DNA of 64,000 nt from Okapia johnstoni (taxonomy: Eukaryota; Chordata; Mammalia; Artiodactyla; Giraffidae): positions 28,618,001 through 28,682,000 of the forward strand of contig CM044314.1 of NCBI GenBank assembly GCA_024291935.2, in the 5' to 3' direction. Of this stretch, positions 11,560 through 22,396 are shown in pieces. The translations under genes and the position numbers were made by a program. Each line of letters starts with the position of its first letter. The first letter of the stretch is position 1. A model generated the notes under the pieces. That model ran no database searches, was not told the origin of the DNA, and saw nothing but the letters and a program-made list of their open reading frames with translations.

Positions 11560-12480
11560 GAAGTTTCAAACTGAGAAACAAAAGAGTCATCCCATGTATG
11601 ACCAACAACAGGTGAAGAGTCTGACTACACGAGGACCCAAATACAAGGATGAACATCCAAACAGAAAACCAGACAAGGGGCACGATCATGCAAGTCATGA
11701 GAGAAACAGGAGTGTCCAGTCAGCAAATTGGAAGATGCTAATAAAAAAGAAATGCAAAATAAAATATGACATCATTTCCACATTTGAAATTTGCGCAGAT
11801 TCAACAGATGAATAGTGCTCAGTGGTGTGGGAAAATAAGTACTCTTATAAAATGTTAAAGGAAACTTAAATGTCCCCCCTCACTCCCCAACCTTTCTGGG
11901 TGGGGCAATCTGACAGTATGATTTCCAATATTAAATATTCATATCTTTTGACTCAGTTAATTCTAAATTTCCCCCAGAAACTGATCCTAAAAAACCAATT
12001 GATCAAATAAAAACAGAGATAAACGAACAAGGATATGTCACTGCAGCCTTGTTTTATAACAACAACGAAGGAACAACTGAAGTATCCAATAGGAAGCATT
12101 GTTTGGGGCATTCACAATATTCTAGTAAAGTGTTGTGCCAGACAGCTATTCATCCATTAGAAATTTAAGTCCTGCTTTATATATGGGTAGTGAGACATGT
12201 CCACAAGATAGGCAGTCAACAAAATGGATTACACCATTAAATACATGTGCATGTATTTCTGCACACACATATGTATATATAGGATGTGTGTATGCATAAA
12301 ATGTCTTCAAAATGTGCCATCTTGTTAATAGTGGTTTCTGTAAGTTGATATTATAAAGTTCTTGACTTTCTCTGATGTATGAATATGTGCAATATGTCAT
12401 TGAAAAGAAATCATTGTAACTCTTTCTAGAAATTATTACAAAAACCATTGTCATTTGCAGAGGCAATCAGAGTATGCAAC
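11560..12480 (+). mobile_element. Old L1 3' region (sense), approximate
   Basis: Diverged sequence ordered as in old L1 3' ends: an A-rich ORF2-tail-like stretch, then gataaacgaacaaggatatgtcactgcagccttgttttataac, agtatccaataggaagcattg and agctattcatccattagaaat. The 86-codon ORF at 11555 is part of this decayed copy, not a gene. Confidence 0.55.
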
Positions 12481-12650
12481 CAAGAAAACTGAAAGGGAAA
12501 AAGCATATCAAGTAGTTAATTAATAAAAATACTATATTCTTTTTATGGATTTTATGGTGTTTAGTATAGTAAGAGTCAGCTTTTAAAAATGTATAATATG
12601 TTGTGATCTCTTCTTCCTTATTTTAAATAATAAGTATTTAAATAAGAAGT

Positions 12651-12932
12651 CAGAGAAGGCAATGGCACCTCACTCCAGTACTCTTGCCTAGAAAATCCCA
12701 TGGACGGAGGAGCCTGGTAGGCTACAGTCCATGGGGTCGCGAAGAGTCGGACATGACTGAGCAACTTCACTTTCACTTTTCCCTTTCATGCACTGGAGAA
12801 GGAAATGGCAACCCACTCCAGTATTCTTGCCTGGAGAATCCCAGGGGCTGCGGATCTTGGTGGGCTGCCGTCTATGGGGTCGCACAGAGTTGGACACGAC
12901 TGAAGCGACTTAGCTGCAGCAGCAGCAGCAGC
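12651..12932 (+). mobile_element. Bov-A2 SINE with 11-bp target-site duplication
   Basis: Two Bov-A monomers sit head to tail, joined by tcactttcacttttccctttcatgc, with an (AGC)n tail. The 11-bp direct repeat AAATAAGAAGT flanks the element at 12640-12650 and 12933-12943. The 84-codon ORF across it is SINE sequence. Confidence 0.94.
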
Positions 12933-13279
12933 AAATAAGAAGTGCTTACTCTTACACTTAAAAAAAGGAAAGAAAATAGCCTATTGTGTTTTGAAAAGAA
13001 GTCCCCTTGTGGCCCTGAAGTTTTGCCCCAGGAAGCCCAGCTCCAGTGCGCAGGCAGTGTCCCTCCCACTCCTCATTCTTCCGGAGGCCATTGCTTTCTG
13101 GCAGGGTCTTTGTGTTCTGGCTGCTCTGCTTCCACATGCTGCACCCCAAGGAGATGCGAAGTGGACCAGCACTTTTCTATACCATCCACCATTGCGGAAA
13201 GAGCAGTGCTCCTTTGCTATTTCTGTCTCTTGCCAGTGGCAGTTTGTCCTATCCCTGACTGCACACTTCTATTAGTCAT

Positions 13280-13430
13280 GATAATCATAGTGAGTGTGTA
13301 CTGTGTCTGTTCCAAGTGCTTATCATGTACTAACTCATTCAATTCTCCAACAGATTACAAGATAAGTATTAATACCACAACCCTCCTTTTACAAATAAGG
13401 GAACTGAGGCCCAGAACAATCGAGTAATGT
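13280..13430 (-). mobile_element. MIR-like ancient SINE (reverse)
   Basis: It shows the pattern ccaagtgcttatcatgtactaactcatt, ttacaagataagtatta, ccttttacaaataagggaactgaggcccag typical of a reverse MIR. Confidence 0.75.
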
Positions 13431-13449
13431 TAAGGAGTGCAAGCTCTTA

Positions 13450-13755
13450 CTGCTTGCCACATGACAAGCCAATAAATCAAGAGACGAATTGTTGGGGCAA
13501 GGAATAGGGACTTTATTAGGAAAGTCAGCAGACCAAGAAGATGGCGGACTAGTGTCCCAAAGAACCATTTTGCCTGAGTTAGAATTCAGGCCTCTTTTAT
13601 ACTAAAAAGGGAGAGGATGTGGTTGTTTATTGCAAACTTTTTGGTGTCAGGATCCTTTGTTATTGCAGTTGCCCAGGTAGGTCAGGATGTGATGTTCCTG
13701 TAAATCTCCAACAAGACAAATGTTATTCTCTGTTCTGCAACTTTTTATTTCTCTC
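13450..13755 (-). mobile_element. Endogenous retrovirus LTR, antisense to FBP2
   Basis: On the minus strand there is a TATA box (TATAAAAGAGGCC) and, downstream, a CTAATAAAGTCCC polyadenylation signal: the spacing of an LTR promoter plus R region. No coding remnant adjoins it. Edges are approximate. Confidence 0.55.
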
Positions 13756-13760
13756 TGTGT

Positions 13761-13925
13761 GTGTTAGTTTCTCAGTCGTGTCTGACTCTTTGCAACCCCA
13801 TGGGCTATAGCCCCCCAAGCTCCTCTGTCCATGGAATTCTCCAGGCAAGAATACTGGAATAGGTTGCCATTCCCTTCTCCAGGGAATCTCCCGACCCAAG
13901 GATTACTTCTAAAGGTCAGAGCCAT
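13761..13925 (-). mobile_element. Bov-tA SINE (reverse)
   Basis: Typical reverse Bov-tA: gtttctcagtcgtgtctgac, ccccatgggctatag, ctccaggcaagaatactgg, cccttctccagggaatctcc. The tRNA-like head is partly lost. Confidence 0.88.
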
Positions 13926-14034
13926 GAGAATGGGCTATCCTGTATATTTCAAGTTAGAGGCAACTTTTTTTTTTAATGTCCATCAATCACAAATACGTTC
14001 TTTGTTAATTATTCACTCAACTGCATTGGGTATT

Positions 14035-14226
14035 AGTTGCAGCACTCAGGATCTTCATTGCATCATATGGGATCTTTAGTTGTGGTGCATGGACTCTCTA
14101 GTTGTGGTGTGCAGGCTTAGTTGTACCTGTGCATGTGGGGTCTTAGTTTCCTGACCAGGGATTGAACCCGTGTCCCCTGCATTGCAAGGCAGATTTTTAA
14201 CCACTGGACCACCAGGAAAATCCCCT
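14035..14226 (-). mobile_element. CHR-2-type SINE (reverse)
   Basis: Repeated 'agttgtggtgcatgg / agttgtggtgtgcagg' blocks precede gaccagggattgaacccg and ctggaccaccaggaaaatccc, the reverse of a CHR SINE. Confidence 0.85.
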
Positions 14227-14479
14227 AGAGGCAGCATTCTTGTAGTAAAAGCAATAGAATACAAAGGTTGAAGTAAAAACAAACAACAACAACAAACAGA
14301 TGCAGTATGGAATCAGAGTTGTTCTTCCCTATTCAGTAATTGTCTAAGACCTTCTTTAACTGAGAAAGCCAAGATTAAAATCTAGGCCTTCTGTTGTGCA
14401 ACAGAGCTTTAGAATATTTTTCATCTTGCAAAACTGAAATTCTATAGCCATTGAACAACAACTCACCGTTTTCTCCTCC

Positions 14480-14640
14480 CCCCCACCCCCATCCCTAGTA
14501 ACCATGTCCTACTTTGTGTTTCTATATATTTGACTACTTTAGTTACCTCATACAGGTGAACTAAGGTTGTATTTCTCTTTTTGTGACTGGCTTATTTCAC
14601 TTAGCACAATGTCCTTAAGTTTCATCCATGTGGTGATGCT
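14480..14640 (-). mobile_element. L1 fragment (reverse), 5' part of an L1 split by an LTR
   Basis: It contains ttgtgactggcttatttcacttagcacaatgtcc and gtttcatccatgtgg, a well-known reverse L1 segment. The continuation is at 15255-15455. Confidence 0.75.
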
Positions 14641-15254
14641 GAAAGCTCAGCTTCTCTGTACGCTAGTGCCGAACTGAACCTTGGAAACAGAGTTTGGGGT
14701 GAAGTAGAAAAGAATAGTTTTATTGCCTTTCCAGCAAAGGGGGACACAGCAGGCTCATACCCTCAAAATCATCTGTTCCCTCCTGGGGAAGATAGTGAGA
14801 AGTTTTGTGGTAATTGTCCAAAGTAATTGTCAGCTTGTGGACATTCTTCTGATGGGTTGCTGGTGAGCTGAGTTGGAGTCAGCATCATCAGCCTTCAGGT
14901 CCAACTGGTCTGGGGTCTACATGCTTGTGGGTGGCATACCGTCATTAATTGTTATCTTCTCCCACCTGGAGGGGGTTTCAGTATCTACAAAGTAGTTCAA
15001 AGATATTGTTGTGTGTATCCTTTGATGGGGAAAACAGGACCTTGTCCCAAGGCTGCTCTTGACTGTTTCTCCTTGATCTCCCATCCCCTCCCTTTTCTGA
15101 TTAACAACTGCTTGAATCTGGCCCTTGTAACTCAGGGAAGGTCATGGAGGCTGAATGAAGGCTGCTTCCTATAATCAAAGAAATGGGGGACACAGAAAGT
15201 CTTTGTGCCCAGGAGCCCCAAAGGGCCCTGCTTGATATCAGTTGAGCGAGTGAC
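14641..15254 (-). mobile_element. Endogenous retrovirus LTR inserted in an L1, antisense to FBP2
   Basis: This 0.6-kb block interrupts an L1 copy. Its minus strand carries CAATAAAACTATTC as a polyadenylation signal. No viral gene remains next to it. The exact ends and target-site duplication could not be fixed. Confidence 0.55.
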
Positions 15255-15455
15255 AAGATATCTTTTTTTCAAAGTCCAAATAATATCCTACTGTGTGTGT
15301 ATGCCACATTTTCCTTATCCATCCATCAATGGACACTTAGGTTGCTTCCACTTCTTGGCTATTGTGAATAATGCTTCAATGAACATGGATATGCAGATAT
15401 CTCTTTGAGATTCTGTTTCCAATTCTTTTGGATAAATACCCAGAAGTGGAAAGAA
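15255..15455 (-). mobile_element. L1 fragment (reverse), second part of the split copy
   Basis: It continues the L1 pattern: ccaaataatatcctactgtgtg, ccacattttccttatccatcc, ggctattgtgaataatgcttc, ggataaatacccagaagtgg. Confidence 0.8.
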
Positions 15456-15621
15456 AGTTTTCGTTTTTTGAAAGTTTTTCTTTCCTTTCATTCCCTCTTT
15501 AACCCTCTTTGCTCCAATATTAGCCCTTTGTAATCCTCTTTTACATAATCCAGCGTCATGTTTCCACCTTATGTTACTTGACCTCTCCATGGCATTTAGA
15601 GTTGTTTACTCTTCCCTTCTG

Positions 15622-15835
15622 GCTTCTCTGGTGGCTCAGTGGTAAAGAATCCATCTGTTAATGCAGGAGAAACAGGTTCAATCCCTGGGTCTGGAAGATC
15701 TCCAAGGGAAAGAAATGGCAACCCACTCCAGTATTCTTGCCTGGGAAATCCCATGGACAGAGGAGCCTGGTGGGCTATAGTCCATGGGATTGCAAAAAAG
15801 TCAGACATGATTTGGTGGCTAAACAACAACAGCAA
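15622..15835 (+). mobile_element. Bov-tA SINE
   Basis: tRNA-Glu-like head (ctctggtggctcagtggtaaag, B box ggttcaatccctgg), Bov-A body, and end gctaaacaacaacagcaac. Confidence 0.93.
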
Positions 15836-16117
15836 CCCCATCCTTCATGAAACTCGTCTTCTTTAGCTTTGTGTCTGGTTTTCCATCCATCTTCCTAACT
15901 ATCTTCTTCTTTCATTAGTTCCCATACCTGTGCCTATGCTTTGGTCTTGGTACATATAGGACTCTACTCCCAACAAACCTTTTGGCTCACACTTGCCCCC
16001 CCAACCAGGGTGATCTCCTCCAGTCTCTTCTGATAGGATTCAAATCTGCTTGCTCCTCCAGACACATAGAACTCCACATATCCAACTCTGACCCTCCTAT
16101 TCCCCACCCCGCACCAC

Positions 16118-16163
16118 TCTACACACACACACACACAAACACACCCCCCAACACACACACATC
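16118..16163. repeat. Interrupted (CA)n microsatellite
   Basis: Runs of CA dinucleotide interrupted by aaacacaccccccaa. Confidence 0.9.
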
Positions 16164-16331
16164 ATCTCCTAAGTTTACTACTTTCTGGTTTTCTTCTCTG
16201 GACCTATACTGCCTCTACCATCATATTCATTCCCAACAAAGTTTGGGGAATCCAGAGGATTACCTCTTTCTTATGCCCATGACTAATCATTTACTGGGTG
16301 TTACCAATTCTATTTCCTAAATATTCCTCAA

Positions 16332-16540
16332 AAAGTGAAAGTGAAGTCACTCAGTTGTGTCTGACTCTTTGCAACCCCATGGACTGTAGCCAGCCAGGTT
16401 CTTCTATCTGTGGGGATTCTCCAGGCAAGAATACTAGAGTGAGTTTCCATTTCCTTCTCCAGGGGATCTTTCCGACCCAGGGATCGAACCTGGGTCTTCT
16501 GAATTGCAGGCAGACTCTTTACCCTCTGAGCTACTCAAGT
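16332..16540 (-). mobile_element. Bov-tA SINE (reverse)
   Basis: Reverse Bov-tA: gtcactcagttgtgtctgac, ctccaggcaagaatactag, ggatcgaacctgggtcttctg, gagctactcaag. Confidence 0.92.
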
Positions 16541-17644
16541 TAGTCCATTTTCTTCATCCTCAATTCAGACCTGCATTCTTTTACCTATTGAGAAGTCTCT
16601 TAATTGGCATCTGAAGGTGTTTTGTATACTTCATATCATTATGTAAATAACATGGAGGAGGCAAAATCTCCCATGTAATTTTTAATGTACAACCTGAATA
16701 GTGCTTTCAAGATATCTTATGTGTATGCACTTCAGAAAGTATTTCCCCAGCAGCTACTTTTCCCCCACACCAGGCTTAACTCAAGGAATGATGCCAAGAT
16801 CAAGCAGACAGTCTTTTCCCTAATGGCGTCACACACTGATGCAGGGGTCTGGCATATAAATGCTTATAAAATCAATGCATTTTATAGTGGCTGATGCCAC
16901 ACAAAGCATTGGATACTTGCTCTGAAAATTTTTGGTGTTTCCTTGTACTGTCAGAGAATTATTAGATTAAACACAGATATCTCACATGGGTCACTGAGTG
17001 AGGAAAAAGCAAACCTGCCTGAAGGAGCCCTTTCATCAGATAGTCATGCCTTACCGATATGCCCTCCTTAAGGGAAATCATGAACTTTGACTTATTTCTT
17101 TCAGAGCAAATTTTCTTTTCGTTACAAGACTAATGAAATTGATGTTTACACGGAAGCTGTTTTATTTCTTTGAATGATTTCTAAAGGTATTTAAAATAAT
17201 TTTACCAGTGGATAAACATTGCTTACACTAAGTGCAAAAGTTGTCATGGTTCAAGTGGATCTGGTTTTCAAGAAGCTAAAAAGTGTTCTGAACTGTGGGG
17301 ACCACGGAGGAGATTCAAAGAGGAGCCCAACAGTTGGTGTTTGTCTATACTTCTTTTTTTGGTGTTTTGTTTTTTTTTTTTCCTCATTACCTTCTGTCTT
17401 AGGACACATATTGTCTCTTACTTTAAGTAGTCCAACATTTAATGAGTCCAATTACTAGTTAAGGTTTGAGGACTCCTAATGAATGGAATGGTCAGCTACA
17501 TGATAATTTCAATTCCTAAGCTAGTGGGTAGAGGAAAGAGGGCCTGGAATGCAGAGCTCACACCCGCTGGATGTGTCACCTGAAGCAGGTGCTGACTGAT
17601 TGCTAAACCCACTGCATCTTGCCTCTCCCCTCTCCACCCTCCAG
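16541..17644. other. 3' part of FBP2 intron 5, nothing recognised
   Basis: Unique-looking AT-rich sequence with no clear repeat. A homopolymer T run lies near 17,370. The last 40 bases carry the pyrimidine tract for exon 6. Confidence 0.5.
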
Positions 17645-17764
17645 GACGGCAGTGCTCCCTATGGGGCCAGGTACGTGGGCTCCATGGTGGCTGATGTGCA
17701 CCGCACCCTTGTCTATGGAGGGATCTTCCTGTACCCAGCGAACCAGAAAAGTCCGAAGGGCAAG
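17645..17764 (+). CDS. FBP2: FBP2 exon 6
   Basis: This 120-bp exon encodes 40 residues, [14 protein letters not shown] through NQKSPKGK (residues 236-275). The acceptor is ctccaccctccag (AG at 17643-17644) and the donor is gtaact at 17765; both edges are phase 0. It contains the [13 protein letters not shown] segment. The Arg of this segment (Arg244 counting Met) reaches across the dimer interface to the phosphate of the neighbouring substrate, and the Tyr lines the active site. Tyr265 and the final Lys275 are further substrate contacts known in the family. The residue spacing agrees exactly with the family, which supports an ungapped assignment. Intron 5 before it is about 7.2 kb and intron 6 after it about 3.1 kb. 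Confidence 0.96.
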
Positions 17765-18904
17765 GTAACTCTCCTCTGTCCACTGGCTGAATCTGCTCAG
17801 GGAGCCGTCACAGTTCCCTTTCTCATCATGCCTGTTTCTGGCTACCATCTGTCTGCAAGTGGGCATGTGGAAGAGAAACGAAGTATATATCCCATTAATA
17901 GAATTCTAAGGTTGTGGTAGAAGGTCTGGAGAAGGAGAAGGCTGAAGTTGTTGGTGATTGTCACTGGCCTTCACTTCTGCATGTCTCACGCTCCTCAATT
18001 CACTGTGAATCAGCTGTGTTCATCCCCCACTTTCCACATGCTGTGTCTGTCTTTTTGCTTCATTACCGCTGATTTTGGATCATAGAACCTTTTGAGAATT
18101 TAATGAAACTTATGAAACTTACATGAAACTTATTACATGTAAACATACACATTACATGTGTTGTCAGGGGGTTCACAATAACCTGAGATTGACCCAAGAA
18201 TTTCCTAGCGAGTTCCCAGAAGTTCAGGCTAAGAACTTCTGAACTACCTGTAAAGATAGCTCTGGGAACATCTCATTGGAACTTGATGAAACAAAACCTA
18301 AAATCAAGTGGGAATCCTATGATCCCAATGTGTCTATCTTGAATAGATGCTGCCATGGAAAGGTGTCTCATTTTTAGCCAATCCCAGAATCATGGTAAGA
18401 AGACAAATTCAAATAAATGCCTGCATATTCTCTGACACACTAACAACTAGCCACACGTATATGCATCTCTCAGTGTGGGCGATCCGATCTGAATTATTGG
18501 AATGCCAGATTCAAAGCCATGATAAGAAGTCTAACACAGCACATGAAACCAGAGAGAAGATTTTAACATGCAGGTTGGTGTATCAGGCATTTCTCTTCCT
18601 GTGATGGTTTAGCTATTGTATATTAGCTTGTTGGACAGATAAATTTAGTGAGCAGAACAGGGTTAAGGAGTATTACATGAGATTAAGTAGAAGATGTGGA
18701 AATTATTAAGTGGAACCACATTTGCCATCTACTCAGTTCTAAGAAGGAAAAATTAAGACTAATTACTACTAGCTATTAATATTAAGATGATTTGAAATTA
18801 GTCAGAAAATATCTACATATAATTACAAAAATATTTCCATAAGATATATAACTGCATATATAGTTCTACATTCATAGTACCATATTCGAAGTACCATTGA
18901 TTTC
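17765..18904. other. 5' part of FBP2 intron 6, nothing recognised
   Basis: No exon or clear repeat is visible. ORFs up to 85 codons have no recognisable domain. Confidence 0.45.
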
Positions 18905-19325
18905 TTTTTTTAAATTTTATTTGGGAGATAATTGCTTTACAGTGTTGTGTTGGTTTCTGCCATATGATAACGTGAATCAGCCATAAGTATACATATATCC
19001 CCTCCCTCTTGAATCTCCCTCCCACTCCCTACCCCATCCCATCCCAACATAGCACTGGTTTGAGCTCTCTGTGTTACACAGAAACTTACCATTATCTGTT
19101 TTACATATGGTAATATATATGTTTCAATGCTACTCCCTCAATTTATCCCACTCTTTCCTTCCCCTGCTGTGTCCACAAGTCTGTTCTCTGTGTCTGCGTC
19201 TCTATTCCTGCCCTGAAAATAGGTTCATCAGTACCAGTTTTCTAGGTTCCATATATATGTGCTAATATGTGATATTTGTTTTTCTCTTTCTGATTTACTT
19301 CAGTCTGTATAACAAGCTCTAGGTA
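18905..19325 (-). mobile_element. Bovine-type L1 3' end (reverse) with target-site duplication
   Basis: It begins with a T-rich (reverse poly-A) tract, then ttacagtgttgtgttggtttctgcc and later gtataacaagctctagg, the reverse of the bovine L1 3' end. Near-identical 15-bp repeats flank it: gtaccattgatttct before and gtaccactgatttct after, with one mismatch. It is 5' truncated to about 0.4 kb. Confidence 0.88.
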
Positions 19326-20870
19326 CCACTGATTTCTGATCTCCATGTTTTAGCTCTCATGGTCTCTGTGACCATGTTTGTGTGAGTGGGTGGGTGGTGA
19401 GGTGTGACTGCTTCTCCTCTATTGTCTCTGTAGAGCAATGTAGATTTTAATTGTGGGGGAAAAAATAGATCACATAGCCTGCAGGTAAAGGCACCATGAA
19501 GATCTGGACACTGTGTTTTAAAACGAGTTTATTAAAATGAGTTTACTACAACAATATCTTAAAGTCAGAGCAAAACTTGGTTCCAAGGTAAGTTTTATGT
19601 AAGTATCCGTGTCCTTATCTATCTACCTGTGTTTTTGTTTATAGTATCTGAATTAACATAGTACAAATAAAAGCATCCTATTCTGTTTCCCCCAAATGGA
19701 AATAAATGCCCCCTACAGTTTTAACTTACTTCCTGCTCAGTGCCTGACTCTCCAATTCAGATTGGAAATAGTTTGTTCCTCTCTTTGAAATAACAATAAT
19801 TAAAAAATCAGCACAAGATGTAACTATGAAGAAAAGAATGGAAAGAAGTTGTGCAGAGCTGGATCAATCACTTTGAAAGCTGATTACAGAAAAGCAAATT
19901 TAAGTTACAGATTTCATGCCTACAAGGAAAGGAAGGAGAGGATAGTGTGATATAGAGTCAGAGCATGCAGCAAGAGCATCACCTGAATCTAAGTGATGTG
20001 TGTATGTGTGTCTGAAGGGCATTTCTTTCTCAGAACAGGCACTGGATCCATGTAGCTGGCTTGGCAAAAAATGGTACAGCTGATTTCCCCCCATTTCTGC
20101 CCTCCACTGGGAGCCCTTGTGCAGTGTACACCGTAGCATTGCTTAGACACTTCCTACATGCCAGGCAGTACTAGGAATGAAGAAGCCACAAAGACCAACC
20201 TTAAGAGATGCCTCCCCTGCCCTCAGGGAGGGCATCCAAGGAGGAAGGCAGATGTTAAACAAACCTCAGAGTCAGGATTATCATGAAAGGGGAAGTACAG
20301 GATGCTGTGGGAGAGCAAGCAACAAGAGACTAGGAACCTCAGTCTAAGGGGTCAAAATAAAAGGTCATCTAAACACCAGCAAACTCTTCAGCCAAGTTGA
20401 CACTTGAGCTGTTCCTCCCCATGATCCTGGACACTGTGGTTATCCTGAGAGACCACCCAGCACTCTCTAGGTGACCCTCCGATCCCATCCAAGCTTGACT
20501 CTATTGGCCTTAAGGTCTAGGATGTAGAGGCTCCTAACCTGGACCCAGAATCACTTCACCTCATTGACGAACCAGTGAGAAGTGAATACTAAGATCTCAT
20601 ACTCCCAAGTCTCTCATAAGCACAAAGGTCAGGAGACAGGTAGCTATCGACCGGAGGTGTCCCCAAAGGCATATGTGATCAGCATCAGCTGGGGCACCCA
20701 GCCTTCTGGAGAGTGTTGGTCTCTGGCAGCCGGCTCCCCTGAGATGGGCAAATGTACTCACACTAACGAGACAGGCTCAGCAGTTGGAATTCCTCCTGGA
20801 GCTTCAGGTGCATGGTTTGGGGACCTTGGCAACTTGGAACCCTTGTCCACCTGACTCTGTTTCTCCTCAG
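19326..20870. other. 3' part of FBP2 intron 6, nothing recognised
   Basis: No exon or repeat I can name. The 90-codon ORF at 20582 ends before exon 7 and is probably chance. Confidence 0.45.
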
Positions 20871-21065
20871 CTCCGGCTCCTGTATGAGTGCAATCCTGTG
20901 GCCTACATCATCGAGCAGGCGGGAGGCCTGGCGACCACAGGCACCCAACCCGTGCTGGACGTGAAGCCTGAAGCCATTCACCAACGAGTCCCCCTCATTC
21001 TAGGGTCCCCGGAAGATGTACAGGAGTATCTCACCTGTGTACAGAAAAATCAGGCAGGCAGGTAG
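20871..21065 (+). CDS. FBP2: FBP2 exon 7, C-terminal coding exon with stop
   Basis: The acceptor ctgtttctcctcag ends at 20870. The exon encodes 64 residues from [19 protein letters not shown] to the C-terminus ...CVQKNQAGR, then TAG at 21063-21065. Arg277 and Glu281 (counting Met) are present; the Glu is a ligand of the catalytic divalent metal ions. The segment [20 protein letters not shown] is the FBP2 version; FBP1 differs through much of this tail. The four exons in the window together give 197 residues, the expected C-terminal 58 percent of the enzyme. No disabling change is seen, so the gene looks functional here. Confidence 0.96.
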   Translation, partial: LRLLYECNPVAYIIEQAGGLATTGTQPVLDVKPEAIHQRVPLILGSPEDVQEYLTCVQKNQAGR

Positions 21066-21290
21066 TGAGTCTGACACACAAGCCCTCTTCTCTTTGTATG
21101 TGCTTTGTTAGGGACCCTAGATGAATAAATGAGTGAATGTTGGTGACGAGAAACAAAAGGTAAATCCACCGAGTCATGTGCAGAAGAGCAGCAGCCCACT
21201 GCTCACGACAGGTCTAGAAGCCAGAGGCGAGTCTGTGCTCAGTGTAAAGGGCTGAAAATAAAACCCACACGTGAAAACAACAACTGTGAT
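21066..21290 (+). terminator. FBP2: FBP2 3' UTR and polyadenylation signal
   Basis: The sequence after the FBP2 stop contains two AATAAA hexamers, at 21124-21129 and 21257-21262. The second is followed within 30 bases by a TG-rich element (tgtgatttgtcttctgtc) and is the better candidate for cleavage near 21,280. This gives a short 3' UTR of about 215 nt. The exact cleavage site is inferred. Confidence 0.7.
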
Positions 21291-21500
21291 TTGTCTTCTG
21301 TCATGAACAGTGGTAAATAGGGTTGTTATTTATCAGCCCAAGTAATCAACAGCTATCCCTTGAGGGCAGAAAGTACAGAGGTCAGTTAAGAATTTGTCTT
21401 GGCTGAAAATTTGAACCTAATGTCTTAATCCTATAGTGATTAATTTCCTTTCTTATAAAGTAGATACATATATTTACTATATATACTCATTTTATATATT

Positions 21501-22396
21501 CAGTTCAGTTCAGTTCAGTCGCTCAGTCGTGTCTGCCTCTTTGCGACCCCATGAATCGCAGCACGCCAGGCCTCCCTGTCCATCACCAACTCCCGGAGTC
21601 TACCCAAACCCATGCCCATCGAGTCGGTGATGCCATCCAGCCATCTCATCCTCTGTCATCCCCTTCTCCTCCTGCCCCCAACCCTTCCCAGCATTAGGGT
21701 CTTTTCTAATGAGTCAACCCTTTGCATGAGGTGGCCAAAGTATTGGAGTTTCAGCTTCCAATGAACACCCAGGACTGATCTCCTTTAGGATGGACTGGTT
21801 GGATCTCCTTTCAGTCCAAGGGACTCTCAAGAATCTTCTCCAACACAGTTCAAAAGCATCAATTCTTCGGCACTCAGCTTTCTTCACTGTCCAACTCTCA
21901 CATCCATACATGATTACTGGAAAAACCATAGCCTTGACTAGACAGACCTTTGTTGGCAAAGGAATGTCTCTGCTTTTTAATATGCTGTCTAGGTTGGTCA
22001 TAACTTTCCTTCCAAGGAGTAAACGTCTTTTAATTTCATGGCTGCAAGCACCATCTGCAGTGATTTTGGAGCTCAAAAAAATAAAGTCTGACACTGTTTC
22101 CACTGTTTCCCCATCAATTTCCCATGAAGTGATGGGACCAGATGCCATGATCTTAGTTTTCTGAATGTTGAGCTTTAAGCCAACTTTTTCACTCTCCTCT
22201 TTCACTTTCATCAAGGGGCTCTTTAGTTCTTCGCTTTCTGCCATAAGAGTGGTGTCATCTGCATATCTGAGGTTATTGATATTTCTCCCAGCAATCTTGA
22301 TTCTAGCTTGTACTTCCTCCAGCCCAGCATTTCTCATGATGTACTCTGCATATAAGTTAAATAAGCAGGGTGACAATGTAAAGCCTTGACGTACTC
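21501..22396 (-). mobile_element. BovB LINE, 5'-truncated (reverse)
   Basis: It runs from the 3' tail (cagttcagttcagttcagtcgc) to the RT codons around LSPCLFNLYAEY. On the minus strand a 220-codon frame (22376 to 21714) carries YADDTTLM and CESWTVKKAECRRIDAFEL. It lies just past the FBP2 3' end. Confidence 0.93.

Noticed and set aside
12684..12938. ORF with a poly-serine end
   Set aside because: It is a Bov-A2 SINE read through its (AGC)n tail. The same kind of ORF appears at 38740 and 48964.
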